A DNA stretch of 6,798 nucleotides from Clostridia bacterium (lineage in GTDB: Bacteria; Bacillota_A; Clostridia; Oscillospirales; CAG-272), in contig JAGAIH010000245.1 of assembly GCA_017626655.1 (NCBI GenBank), forward strand, positions 1 to 6,798. The letters are read 5' to 3'. This document shows, piece by piece, positions 1 through 6,155 of this stretch. The notes under the pieces were generated by a model. That model ran no database searches. It saw nothing but the letters and a program-made list of their open reading frames with translations, and had not been told where the DNA came from. The first letter of the stretch is position 1. Each line of letters opens with the position of its first letter. The position numbers and the translations under genes were made by a program.

Positions 1-775
1 CCTTACGCATACCCAGGTTGTAGAGCCACTGCTCGCAGTAGGATCTCCAGTACTGGAACCACTCCAGGTCGGTGCCGGGCTTGCAGAAGAACTCCAGCTC
101 CATCTGCTCGAACTCACGGGTACGGAACACGAAGTTACCGGGGGTGATCTCGTTACGGAAGGACTTACCGATCTGGGCTACGCCGAAGGGCATCTTGCGG
201 CGGGTGGAGCGGGCCACGTTCTTGAACTGGACGAAGATACCCTGAGCGGTCTCGGGACGGAGATACACGGTGTTGGAGGAGTCCTCGGTGACACCGATGA
301 AGGTCTTGAACATGAGGTTGAACTTACGGATGGAGGTGAAGTCGCCGCTGCCGCAGGAGGGGCAGACGATGTGCTTTTCCTTGATGTAGGCCATCATCTC
401 GTCGTCGGTCCAGCCGGCGGGGTTGTCCTCCAGACCGTTCTGGAAGGCGTAGTCCTCAATGAGCTTGTCGGCTCTGTGGCGGGTGCGGCAGACCTTGCAG
501 TCCATGAGGGGATCCGAGAAGCCGCCCAGGTGACCCGAAGCCACCCAGGTCTGGGGGTTCATGATGATGGCGGAGTCCAGGCCCACGTTGTAGCGGCACT
601 CCTGGACGAACTTCTTCCACCAGGCGCGCTTGACGTTGTTCTTGAACTCAACGCCCAGGGGGCCGTAGTCCCAGGAGTTGGCGAGACCGCCGTAGATCTC
701 GGAGCCGGGGAAGATGAAGCCGCGGTTCTTACACAGCGCGACGATCTTGTCCATAGTCTTTGCGGAATTATCCAT
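1..775 (-). CDS. glyS: Glycyl-tRNA synthetase, alpha2 type, N-terminal 258 codons (partial)
   Basis: This cytosolic class II aminoacyl-tRNA synthetase charges tRNA-Gly with glycine using ATP. The frame is open from ATG at 775 to the window edge, so the C-terminal part, including the anticodon-binding domain, is missing. Family hallmarks visible are FPGSEIYGG near residue 22, WDYGPLG at 35-41, [13 protein letters not shown] at 78-90, RPETAQGIF at 173-181, and motif 2 as [10 protein letters not shown] continuing into [10 protein letters not shown] (207-226). A Cys4 zinc knuckle is formed by C93/C96 and C138/C141, in the insertion typical of this homodimeric type rather than the alpha2-beta2 GlyQ/GlyS type. 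The start fits AAGAAAGG at 794-787 and the promoter upstream. Codons such as CGT, GGT and AAG are frequent, as in highly expressed genes. The same enzyme is also called glyQS. Confidence 0.96.
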   Translation of the reverse strand, partial: MDNSAKTMDKIVALCKNRGFIFPGSEIYGGLANSWDYGPLGVEFKNNVKRAWWKKFVQECRYNVGLDSAIIMNPQTWVASGHLGGFSDPLMDCKVCRTRHRADKLIEDYAFQNGLEDNPAGWTDDEMMAYIKEKHIVCPSCGSGDFTSIRKFNLMFKTFIGVTEDSSNTVYLRPETAQGIFVQFKNVARSTRRKMPFGVAQIGKSFRNEITPGNFVFRTREFEQMELEFFCKPGTDLEWFQYWRSYCEQWLYNLGMRK

Positions 776-786
776 GATTCTATATA

Positions 787-794
787 CCTTTCTT
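787..794 (-). promoter_or_regulatory. Ribosome binding site of glyS
   Basis: AAGAAAGG lies 11 bases before the glyS ATG at 775. It is a moderate Shine-Dalgarno match with slightly long spacing, and it is the only purine-rich candidate in the short leader. Confidence 0.6.
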
Positions 795-826
795 ACAGTA
801 TTTCGCGGAATTAAAAATCAATTAGT

Positions 827-855
827 ATTGTACCACATGAAAGCGGATTTGTCAA
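827..855 (-). promoter_or_regulatory. Near-consensus housekeeping-sigma promoter for glyS
   Basis: On the minus strand, TTGACA (855-850) is a perfect -35 box. Exactly 17 bases later comes TACAAT (832-827), one mismatch from consensus. It is preceded by TGG, giving an extended -10 (TGnTACAAT). Transcription should begin near 820, which leaves a leader of about 45 bases before the glyS ATG. The promoter lies in the 120-base gap after the MBL lipoprotein gene, so glyS can be expressed independently of the upstream operon. The call rests on sequence match only. Confidence 0.9.
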
Positions 856-895
856 GGGTAAAAAGGGAAAATCTTGCCGATACGGGGCGACGGGA

Positions 896-2530
896 TCACT
901 CACCCAGCCATGTATCCAACTTCTCGTTGGATACCACCGTAAAGCCGCCCTCACCCAGAGTGAAGACCGTAGCCATGGGAGCATCCTCGCCGGCGGAGAT
1001 GTAGGTGACCATGCCCGAGCGGTTCTTGACGGTATTGATTCCGTCGTAGCCGAACAGGGTCTCGCGGGTGGCCGTTCCCGCCGCCACGTCGGCGACGAAT
1101 TTGTCGTAGTAGGCCTGATCGGTGGAGGCGCCGCCGCGGTTGTCCTTTTTGTCAATGACGAAGGAGACCTGGTAGCCCGCCATACCCCAGCCCACCAGCA
1201 CGGTGTGGCGGCCGTTGCGGGCATCCCTGGGGTTGCGGGTGCCCATGGGGAGCAGACCGATCTCGGCGTCGGTGGCGTTGTAAAGCTTCCTCATGTAGCC
1301 CCAGTCGTGGCTGTCGGGGCCTGTGTACAGGCCGTGGTGGGTGATCTGGAGGGCACTGCTCTTGAAAGCGGCGGTCTCGCTGTTGACCCACGCCGCCTTG
1401 GAGGCCGCCTCGCTGGCGTCGCCCATGTGGAGGACGCTTTGACCGTTGGCCTCGATGCGGAAGAGCAGGGAAGTGGTGTTGTAGTAGTTCACCCCTTCGG
1501 GGGAGTTGTACAGCAGCTCGGGGGCGTAGAGCATATGCACCGCGAGGTTCCCGAAGAAGTAGGTGAGGCCCGCGTGGGGGCTGACCCGCTTGGCGTTGGG
1601 GTAGGACGCGCGGACGATCTCGGCGAACTCCTCTCCCGTGGTGTTGCCCTTGGGGGCCACCGCGTCGGTAGGGAAGCTGTACATGACGTAGGTAAGGTCG
1701 GTGCGGTCGCCATACTGGACCGAGAATTGCTTGAAGGTACCCATGTGGTCGCTGTGCCCGTGGGTGAAGATCCACGCAGCGATGCGGTACTTACCGTCCT
1801 CGTCCCGCGCCACGTCCAGCCGTTGCAGGGTGCGGAAGAGATTCAGAGAGCAGTCCACGTTGTTGACCCCGCCGTCGATGATGAGGGCGGTGCCGTCGGC
1901 CAGACGGTATACGTAGCACATACCGATCATGGGGTTGTCGTTCTTGTCTCCTCGGGCAATGCCGATCTGGACCATGGAGACCTCTCCCTGCCGGGCGTCA
2001 CGGACGGCGTACAGCCGATCGGTGGTAACGGTGTCGGCCTTCTCCCACAGGGCGTGGAGGGAGCCGTCGGCGGTCTCTATGAGGGTGACGGTATGCTCCA
2101 GGCTTTTCAGCACAGCGGTCTTTAGCTTGGTGCCGTGGGCGGGGGTGGTGGCGGCGAGGATGTAGCCCTCCTTCAGGAAGGCGTCTTGTACCGTGTCAAT
2201 GCTCTGCTCAGGGAGGGCGACCTGCATACAGACCGATGAGATCCAGCGGGGGGAGACCCGCCCCGCCAGCTGATCCAGGATCCTCTTGGGAGCGGTGGCG
2301 GAGACCAGCACCTCGGGTTCGGTTTCGGGCTCAGTTTCGGGCTCTGTCTCGGTGGGGGCTTCGGTCTCGGGAGCGGTAGGAGCCTCGACGGGGGTATCCG
2401 TGGAGGTATCCGTCGCCGCATCCGCCGTAGTATCAGCGGGGCCGTGGGATGTGTCACAGGCGCAGAGGATGGCGCAGATCATCAGAATGCTGAACAGGAG
2501 CAGAAGACTTTTCATACGTATCATATTCAT
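896..2530 (-). CDS. Exported lipoprotein with ComEC-like metallo-beta-lactamase-fold hydrolase domain
   Basis: The 544-residue protein opens with a basic then hydrophobic signal segment ending in lipobox LCAC (lipid-anchored Cys25). A disordered Thr/Glu/Pro linker (about 27-75) with tandem TEPE units follows. The N-terminal module (about 78-190) is not recognised. The hydrolase domain starts near 205. It has LIIDGG (216-221), the metal-binding THGHSDH (256-262, H257/H259/D261/H262), the HMGD aspartate D371, and ITHHG (396-400). The NTTSLLFRIE...SVLHMGD stretch followed by ITHHG resembles the MBL domain of ComEC/Rec2 and related exported hydrolases, which often act on phosphoesters. No membrane channel is present, so DNA uptake is not implied. 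AAGGAG with 5-base spacing supports ATG 2530; in-frame ATGs at codons 3 and 6 are possible alternatives. The gene is last in a four-gene run, 36 bases after its neighbour. Substrate unknown. Confidence 0.85.
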   Translation of the reverse strand: MNMIRMKSLLLLFSILMICAILCACDTSHGPADTTADAATDTSTDTPVEAPTAPETEAPTETEPETEPETEPEVLVSATAPKRILDQLAGRVSPRWISSVCMQVALPEQSIDTVQDAFLKEGYILAATTPAHGTKLKTAVLKSLEHTVTLIETADGSLHALWEKADTVTTDRLYAVRDARQGEVSMVQIGIARGDKNDNPMIGMCYVYRLADGTALIIDGGVNNVDCSLNLFRTLQRLDVARDEDGKYRIAAWIFTHGHSDHMGTFKQFSVQYGDRTDLTYVMYSFPTDAVAPKGNTTGEEFAEIVRASYPNAKRVSPHAGLTYFFGNLAVHMLYAPELLYNSPEGVNYYNTTSLLFRIEANGQSVLHMGDASEAASKAAWVNSETAAFKSSALQITHHGLYTGPDSHDWGYMRKLYNATDAEIGLLPMGTRNPRDARNGRHTVLVGWGMAGYQVSFVIDKKDNRGGASTDQAYYDKFVADVAAGTATRETLFGYDGINTVKNRSGMVTYISAGEDAPMATVFTLGEGGFTVVSNEKLDTWLGE

Positions 2531-2535
2531 GATCT

Positions 2536-2541
2536 CTCCTT
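2536..2541 (-). promoter_or_regulatory. Ribosome binding site of the MBL lipoprotein gene
   Basis: AAGGAG sits 5 bases before ATG 2530. This favours that start over the in-frame ATGs at 2524 and 2515, which would be 11 and 20 bases away. Confidence 0.75.
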
Positions 2542-2566
2542 ACTATGTGGGTCTGTGGTCGGGACG

Positions 2567-3190
2567 TTACGCCGTTTCGGACTCAAACAGCTTCTTCTTT
2601 TTGCCGTTCTCGCCCATCCCGTAGATCCATATCCAGGTGAAAGCGTCGGCGTATTCCTCGGGTGTTGCCTCGGCGCCTACGTTCTCCCGAAACTCCTCCA
2701 AGGACTCGTCATGCTCCAGCCTGAGGGCGATCCTCATGGGGGAGCCGTCCCGGCTACCCGTGGGGCGGAGGGTTGGCTCGTAGTCCTTGGCCTCGGGGGT
2801 CAGCTCGTCGCAGTACAGGGCGTCGTAGCCGTGGTAGCGGGAGTCAAAGACCGTGATCTCGTGGCCGCAGGCGGCGCAGGTCACGCGGAAGACCTCGATC
2901 CCCGCAAAGAAGGGCCGTTCGGGGTAGTTGTCCTCCACCCACTCGCCGTCCTCGGTGTGCCAATGGCGGACGGTGCCGTCCTCCTCCTTGGTCACCTTGC
3001 GGGGACCGCTGAAGACCGTCAGCAAATAATCGTAGTAGGGCTTGACCAATCGCTTTTCTTCCTTGGTCTCGACTCTGCGGGAGGCACGGAACAGCCCGTG
3101 TCCGCAGGTACACCGCAGATCAAACGCTGTGTGGTTTTTCTTTGTCTGCGGATTCACAGCATATTCTTGTAAGTATTCGGGGATCGGCAT
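2567..3190 (-). CDS. Uncharacterised protein with two Cys-pair half-sites (split zinc-ribbon-like)
   Basis: I do not recognise this 207-residue protein. It has no signal peptide or membrane segment and looks cytosolic and charged. Two cysteine pairs stand out: CTCGH (C27, C29) and CAACGH (C105, C108), about 75 residues apart. Both are followed by Gly-His, which suggests one zinc site assembled from two half-knuckles around an insert. A conserved-looking FDSRYHGYDA (115-124) and a Trp-rich FTWIWIYGMGENGKKKK tail (184-200) follow. ATG 3190 is chosen over GTG 3196 because AGGAG (3200-3196) is 5 bases before the ATG but directly overlaps the GTG. It begins 2 bases after the glycosidase stop and ends 36 bases before the MBL lipoprotein gene, so co-transcription is likely. 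Function unknown; the zinc site is inferred. Confidence 0.82.
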   Translation of the reverse strand: MPIPEYLQEYAVNPQTKKNHTAFDLRCTCGHGLFRASRRVETKEEKRLVKPYYDYLLTVFSGPRKVTKEEDGTVRHWHTEDGEWVEDNYPERPFFAGIEVFRVTCAACGHEITVFDSRYHGYDALYCDELTPEAKDYEPTLRPTGSRDGSPMRIALRLEHDESLEEFRENVGAEATPEEYADAFTWIWIYGMGENGKKKKLFESETA

Positions 3191-3192
3191 GA

Positions 3193-4392
3193 TCACTCCT
3201 TTTCGGCCAGCGGGTACTCGATCACGGTATCGCGGGACAAGGGCTCACCCAGCACAGGCAGACCCTTCTCGTCAAAGCCGATGGGCTGGATATACATATA
3301 CCGTCCCGCCTCTCCCGCGTCGGGGGTGTGCATCCCATGGTAGGAGATCCAGGTCTGCCCGTCGGGGGTGTCGAAGAAGAAGCAATGCCCCACGCCGTAG
3401 ACCTCGTTCGCGGCCTGGAAGACGGGCTTGTTGCTCTTTTTCCAGTTGGTACGGCGCATGACGCTCTCCTCGGTGAGGTCCTCACCCGTGAACTCCAGAA
3501 GACCCAGGCAGTAGTATTCCGACCAACAGCCGCTGGCGGAGTAGAGCAGACAGAGCTTGCCGTTGCGGTACAGGAACACGGGACCCTCGTTGACCCGCTC
3601 GTCCTTGTTTTCGGTCTTACCCAGCCGCTCCCACTCGTACTTGGGGTAGGAGACCTCGATCCGCTTGTCCGACACTGTCCAGGGATCCTCCATCACGGCC
3701 AGGGTGATGACCTGTCCCTTTTCGGTGAACTGGGAGAAGGCGGTGTACAGGGTACCGCTCTGCTCGTCGTAGAACACGGTCTGATCGATGGCCAGGGTGT
3801 TGGGGTCGGTGAAGCCCTTGAAGACGTACTCACCGAAGGGGTCGTTCGTCTTGGACTCCAGGCAGAACATACGGATGGTGAAGAAGTCCCAGCCGTTCGT
3901 GGAGCCGGAGGCGTAGATATACCAACGGTCGGTGGCGGGGTTGTAGTGCAGCTCGGGGGCCCAGATATTGCCCTGCACCTCGTCGCAGAGGTTGAAAATG
4001 ACGAGCTTCTCGTCGGTCAGCACGGTTTTGAGGTCCTTACTGCGGTAGAGGGCGATGCCCAACGCCTCGGTGTAGGTGGCGTAGTAGTAGCCCTCGTGGT
4101 AGACCACCACGGGATCGGCGGCGGCGTTTGCGGAGAGGGGATTTTGCAGGGTGCCCATCACGAATGCCTCACTTTCTGTTTCTGCCTCGGTGGGGGCTTC
4201 GGTCTCCTCCTCGGTGGGGGTCTCGGTCTCGGGGGCGGTCGTCACTTCCTCCGTGATGTGGGAGGTCACTTCATCGCTCTCGGCGGTGGTCTCGGTGGCG
4301 TTCTCGTCCCCCGAGGGGCTACAGGCGGCTAACAGCAGGGTCAGGATCGCCATCGCGGTGATGGCGGTCCGCTTGAGTGTCAGCTTTTTCAT
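3193..4392 (-). CDS. Lipoprotein glycoside hydrolase, GH43-like (arabinofuranosidase/xylosidase type)
   Basis: The 399-residue protein has a signal peptide with lipobox LAAC (Cys24), a Thr/Glu/Pro linker (about 25-76), and a five-bladed beta-propeller-type catalytic region (about 80-399). The GH43 catalytic triad can be assigned: base D93 in ADPVVVYHEGYYY, pKa-modulating D203 in LAIDQTVFYD, and acid E269 in NEGPVFLYRNGK. Further family signs are NIWAPELHY (142-150), LLYSASG (282-288), GHCFFF (335-340) and SYHGMH (350-355). It probably removes arabinose or xylose side groups from plant polysaccharides outside the cell; the exact sugar cannot be read. ATG 4392 is chosen over TTG 4413 because GGTGAG precedes it by 7 bases and a standard MKK lipoprotein start results. 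It begins 4 bases after the ppa stop, so the two are probably co-transcribed. Confidence 0.9.
   Translation of the reverse strand: MKKLTLKRTAITAMAILTLLLAACSPSGDENATETTAESDEVTSHITEEVTTAPETETPTEEETEAPTEAETESEAFVMGTLQNPLSANAAADPVVVYHEGYYYATYTEALGIALYRSKDLKTVLTDEKLVIFNLCDEVQGNIWAPELHYNPATDRWYIYASGSTNGWDFFTIRMFCLESKTNDPFGEYVFKGFTDPNTLAIDQTVFYDEQSGTLYTAFSQFTEKGQVITLAVMEDPWTVSDKRIEVSYPKYEWERLGKTENKDERVNEGPVFLYRNGKLCLLYSASGCWSEYYCLGLLEFTGEDLTEESVMRRTNWKKSNKPVFQAANEVYGVGHCFFFDTPDGQTWISYHGMHTPDAGEAGRYMYIQPIGFDEKGLPVLGEPLSRDTVIEYPLAEKE
3196..3203 (-). promoter_or_regulatory. Ribosome binding site deciding the start of the zinc-ribbon-like gene
   Basis: AAAAGGAG lies inside the last codons and stop of the upstream glycosidase gene, 5 bases before ATG 3190. 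The in-frame GTG at 3196 overlaps this site and so cannot use it. Confidence 0.75.
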
Positions 4393-4396
4393 GGTC

Positions 4397-4939
4397 TTAC
4401 TCACCCTGACCAATTACGAACTTGTCGTTGTACTGGTTGATGCACATCTGGATGATCTCCTCGGCCTCCTTGCGGTCGAACAGCTCCTTGACGGCGGTCT
4501 GCTTATTCTCCAGCTGCTTGTAGACCGTGAAGAAGTGCATGATTTCGTCGAAGATGTGGGAGGGCAGCTCGTCGATGGACTTGATGCCGTGGTAGGTGGG
4601 GTCGGAGAAGGGGACGGCGATGATCTTGTCGTCCAGCTTACCGCCGTCGTACATCCGCATACAACCGATGGGGTAGACCTGCACCAGGGTCATGGGGTAG
4701 ATGGGCTCGGCGCACAGCACCAGCACGTCCAGGGGGTCGCCGTCGTCGGCGTAGGTGCGGGGGATGAAGCCGTAGTTGGCGGGGTAGTGGGTAGCGGTGT
4801 ACAGCACGCGGTCCAGACGGCGCATACCGTTCTTCTTGTCCAGCTCGTACTTGCAGGACGAGCCCTTGGGGATCTCGATGACGGCGGTAAAGTCGGTGGG
4901 GGTGATCTCGGCGGGGTCGATGTCGTGCCAAACGTTCAT
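4397..4939 (-). CDS. ppa: Inorganic pyrophosphatase, family I
   Basis: This soluble cytosolic enzyme hydrolyses pyrophosphate to two phosphates, pulling biosynthetic reactions such as tRNA charging and nucleic acid synthesis forward. The 180-residue length is normal for the bacterial family I enzyme. The signature DDGDPLDVLVL (65-75) carries the Mg-binding aspartates. IEIPKGSSCKYELDKKNG (21-38) and YPANYGFIPRTYADD (52-66) match the substrate-binding strands, and MYDGGKLDDKIIAVP (95-109) supplies the second aspartate pair. The start has an excellent AAGGAGG with 8-base spacing. It follows fic after 88 bases holding a hairpin, and leads the glycosidase gene by only 4 bases, so it may head a separate four-gene operon. 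I could not identify a convincing promoter in the gap. Confidence 0.97.
   Translation of the reverse strand: MNVWHDIDPAEITPTDFTAVIEIPKGSSCKYELDKKNGMRRLDRVLYTATHYPANYGFIPRTYADDGDPLDVLVLCAEPIYPMTLVQVYPIGCMRMYDGGKLDDKIIAVPFSDPTYHGIKSIDELPSHIFDEIMHFFTVYKQLENKQTAVKELFDRKEAEEIIQMCINQYNDKFVIGQGE
4400..4405 (-). promoter_or_regulatory. Ribosome binding site deciding the glycosidase start
   Basis: GGTGAG lies in the last codons of ppa, 7 bases before ATG 4392. No such site precedes the in-frame TTG at 4413. It is a moderate match, and coupling to ppa translation may help. Confidence 0.55.
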
Positions 4940-4947
4940 AGTGGGGG

Positions 4948-4954
4948 CCTCCTT
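4948..4954 (-). promoter_or_regulatory. Strong ribosome binding site of ppa
   Basis: AAGGAGG is a full anti-Shine-Dalgarno match, 8 bases before ATG 4939. It fits high expression of a housekeeping enzyme. Confidence 0.88.
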
Positions 4955-4982
4955 ATGTAAATTGTTGGGATGTCTGTTGTAG

Positions 4983-5001
4983 GAGAGGGGTTTCCCCTCC
5001 C
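4983..5001 (-). terminator. GC-rich hairpin between fic and ppa, possible weak terminator
   Basis: On the minus strand, GGGAGGGG and CCCCTCTC pair through 8 base pairs (one G-U) around an AAA loop, 27 bases after the fic stop. The following bases (CTACAACAG) are not T-rich, so it is not a classical intrinsic terminator. It could be an inefficient terminator, a Rho-assisted stop, or a block against 3' exonucleases that protects fic mRNA. It separates the obg-HExxH-fic run from the ppa run. Confidence 0.45.
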
Positions 5002-5027
5002 GAAATCTGTTCCAATGCAGGGGACGG

Positions 5028-5639
5028 TTATGTTTTCAGGTCCTCGGCCTTATAGGCAAAGTATCCCTCATATTCATAGCTGTGATCGACGCCCTTCCTG
5101 AAGGTCTGTCGGTCGTCCACCTTGTCGGTTAGGGCGTTTTTAAGCAGATATTTGATCTCAATGTCGCGGACGGGACTGCGCTCCATGGCCAGAAGGTAGT
5201 CCTCCTTATCCACGAGGCTCCAGTCCACCACCACGCCCAGCTCGGTCTTTAGAATGTGATCCAGCCAGATGCGGGTGGCCCGTCCGTTGCCCTCGCGGAA
5301 GGGGTGGGCGATATTCATTTCCACGTACTTCTCCACGATCTCGTCAAAGGTCCTCTGGGGCATTTTCTCAATGCTCTCCAAGGCCGCACCGAGGTACATG
5401 AGAGGGGCGAAGCGGAAATTGCCCTTGGACATATTGACGGTGCGGAGCTTGCCCGCGAAGCCGTAGATGTCCGAGAACAGATGGGCGTGGATACGGCAGA
5501 GGGTGTCAAAGGTCCCTGCGGGAAGGGAAGCCAGCAAGCCCGACTCAAACAGCTCTACGGCGCGGGTCTTGCTGATGCGCTCTTCTTCCTTGGCCAGAGT
5601 GGCGGAATCGGTGATCCCGAGTTTATTTTCGAGGGGCAT
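5028..5639 (-). CDS. fic: Fic-family AMP-transferase, class III (C-terminal autoinhibitory motif)
   Basis: Fic proteins transfer AMP from ATP to a hydroxyl side chain of a target protein, releasing pyrophosphate. This 203-residue protein is a compact Fic core. The catalytic loop HPFREGNGRATR (112-123) has every key residue: H112 base, E116 metal ligand, N118, R120 and R123. The target-binding flap region is KGNFRFAP (72-79), after IYGFAGKLRTVNMSKG. Near the C-terminus S187-Y-E-Y-E191-G192 fits the inhibitory [S/T]xxxE[G/N] motif of class III Fic proteins such as N. meningitidis NmFic, whose glutamate blocks productive ATP binding. Y188 follows the motif serine, where NmFic modifies itself. 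No separate VbhA-like antitoxin precedes it, in keeping with self-inhibition. AAAGGAG with 5-base spacing supports ATG 5639. It lies 36 bases after the HExxH gene. Class and catalysis are confident; the target is unknown. Confidence 0.93.
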   Translation of the reverse strand: MPLENKLGITDSATLAKEEERISKTRAVELFESGLLASLPAGTFDTLCRIHAHLFSDIYGFAGKLRTVNMSKGNFRFAPLMYLGAALESIEKMPQRTFDEIVEKYVEMNIAHPFREGNGRATRIWLDHILKTELGVVVDWSLVDKEDYLLAMERSPVRDIEIKYLLKNALTDKVDDRQTFRKGVDHSYEYEGYFAYKAEDLKT

Positions 5640-5644
5640 GGGTA

Positions 5645-5651
5645 CTCCTTT
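5645..5651 (-). promoter_or_regulatory. Ribosome binding site of fic
   Basis: AAAGGAG is 5 bases before ATG 5639, inside the 36-base gap after the HExxH gene. I see no promoter in that gap, so fic is probably read through from upstream. Confidence 0.75.
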
Positions 5652-5675
5652 CTGCTGCGGTTAAGCGGTCGATCG

Positions 5676-6155
5676 TTACGGATGCTCGCGGGTATCGGCG
5701 TAATCGTAAAGAATTTCTTGCGCCCAATAAGAAGCCGACCGTTCTTCTCCGATGGGTGTCAATTCCACATCGTTCAGCCATTGGAAATAGTGTGTCAACT
5801 CATGGGCGATGCATTTGAGGTTGGCTGTTAAGATACTATCTTTTCCCCATTCCTCCAAACGCTTCTCATAATCTCCCGTGGCGATCCGCACGTAAGGCTC
5901 CTTCAGACGGTCGAAAGGACGAAAGCAAGTGCCGTAGGCAAGCTCGCCGTCCATACACCGAACCTGTTCGCAGGCCTTTACATACACCACGACACGCATG
6001 GGAAACTCATATTCCGAGCGGAGCCAATCAAAGAACTCCATGCAGGCGCGTCGGACCTCGGGATCGACCCCCTTCTCGTACCGTACCCGTAAACCGGTGC
6101 GGTGAGGGTGTTGGTCGTAGAAGGTGCGCCATTTTTGGGAACGCCAGATATTCAT
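5676..6155 (-). CDS. Small HExxH-motif putative zinc metallopeptidase
   Basis: This 159-residue protein carries CIAHELTHYFQWLND (115-129), an HExxH zinc site (H118, E119, H122) in a predicted helix. Sixteen residues after H122, E138 lies in EERSASYWAQEIL (137-149). This is a plausible third ligand in an ExxA...WA helix, similar in spacing to gluzincin-like ImmA/IrrE peptidases, though there is no HTH domain and homology is not claimed. It has no signal peptide and should be cytosolic. Its ATG shares one base with the obg stop (TAATG) and only a weak GTGAAG precedes it, so translation is probably coupled to obg. It precedes fic by 36 bases. By eye the gene is less GC-rich than its neighbours, with stretches such as 5760-5870 clearly AT-richer, which may indicate later acquisition. 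Peptidase activity is inferred from the motif alone. Confidence 0.78.
   Translation of the reverse strand: MNIWRSQKWRTFYDQHPHRTGLRVRYEKGVDPEVRRACMEFFDWLRSEYEFPMRVVVYVKACEQVRCMDGELAYGTCFRPFDRLKEPYVRIATGDYEKRLEEWGKDSILTANLKCIAHELTHYFQWLNDVELTPIGEERSASYWAQEILYDYADTREHP

Noticed and set aside
371..814. Plus-strand open frame across the glyS start
   Set aside because: It is antisense to the well-supported glycyl-tRNA synthetase N-terminus and its promoter region, and the product has no recognisable feature.
836..895. Possible terminator after the MBL lipoprotein gene
   Set aside because: There is a T-rich stretch, but I could only form 3-4 base-pair stems before it. Transcription may run into glyS or stop by another route.
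1205..2125. 306-codon open frame on the plus strand
   Set aside because: It lies fully antisense to the MBL lipoprotein gene. Its product is a Gly/Val/Ala-rich low-complexity chain with no motif, as expected from the reverse of a GC-rich gene.
2280..2440. Short tandem DNA repeats that might suggest a repeat array
   Set aside because: They are in-frame codon repeats encoding the TEPE/TEAPT lipoprotein linker. There are no unique spacers, so this is not a CRISPR array.
3328..4332. 334-codon open frame on the plus strand
   Set aside because: It is antisense to the GH43-like gene, whose catalytic motifs are clear. The product is Gly/Val/Leu-biased and has no ribosome binding site of note.
4393..4413. 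TTG start extending the glycosidase into the end of ppa
   Set aside because: It has no ribosome binding site, and it adds seven residues before a standard MKK signal peptide start that has GGTGAG at proper spacing.
5640..5675. Small VbhA-like antitoxin gene upstream of fic
   Set aside because: The gap is only 36 bases and holds just the ribosome binding site. The inhibitory motif is inside the Fic protein itself.
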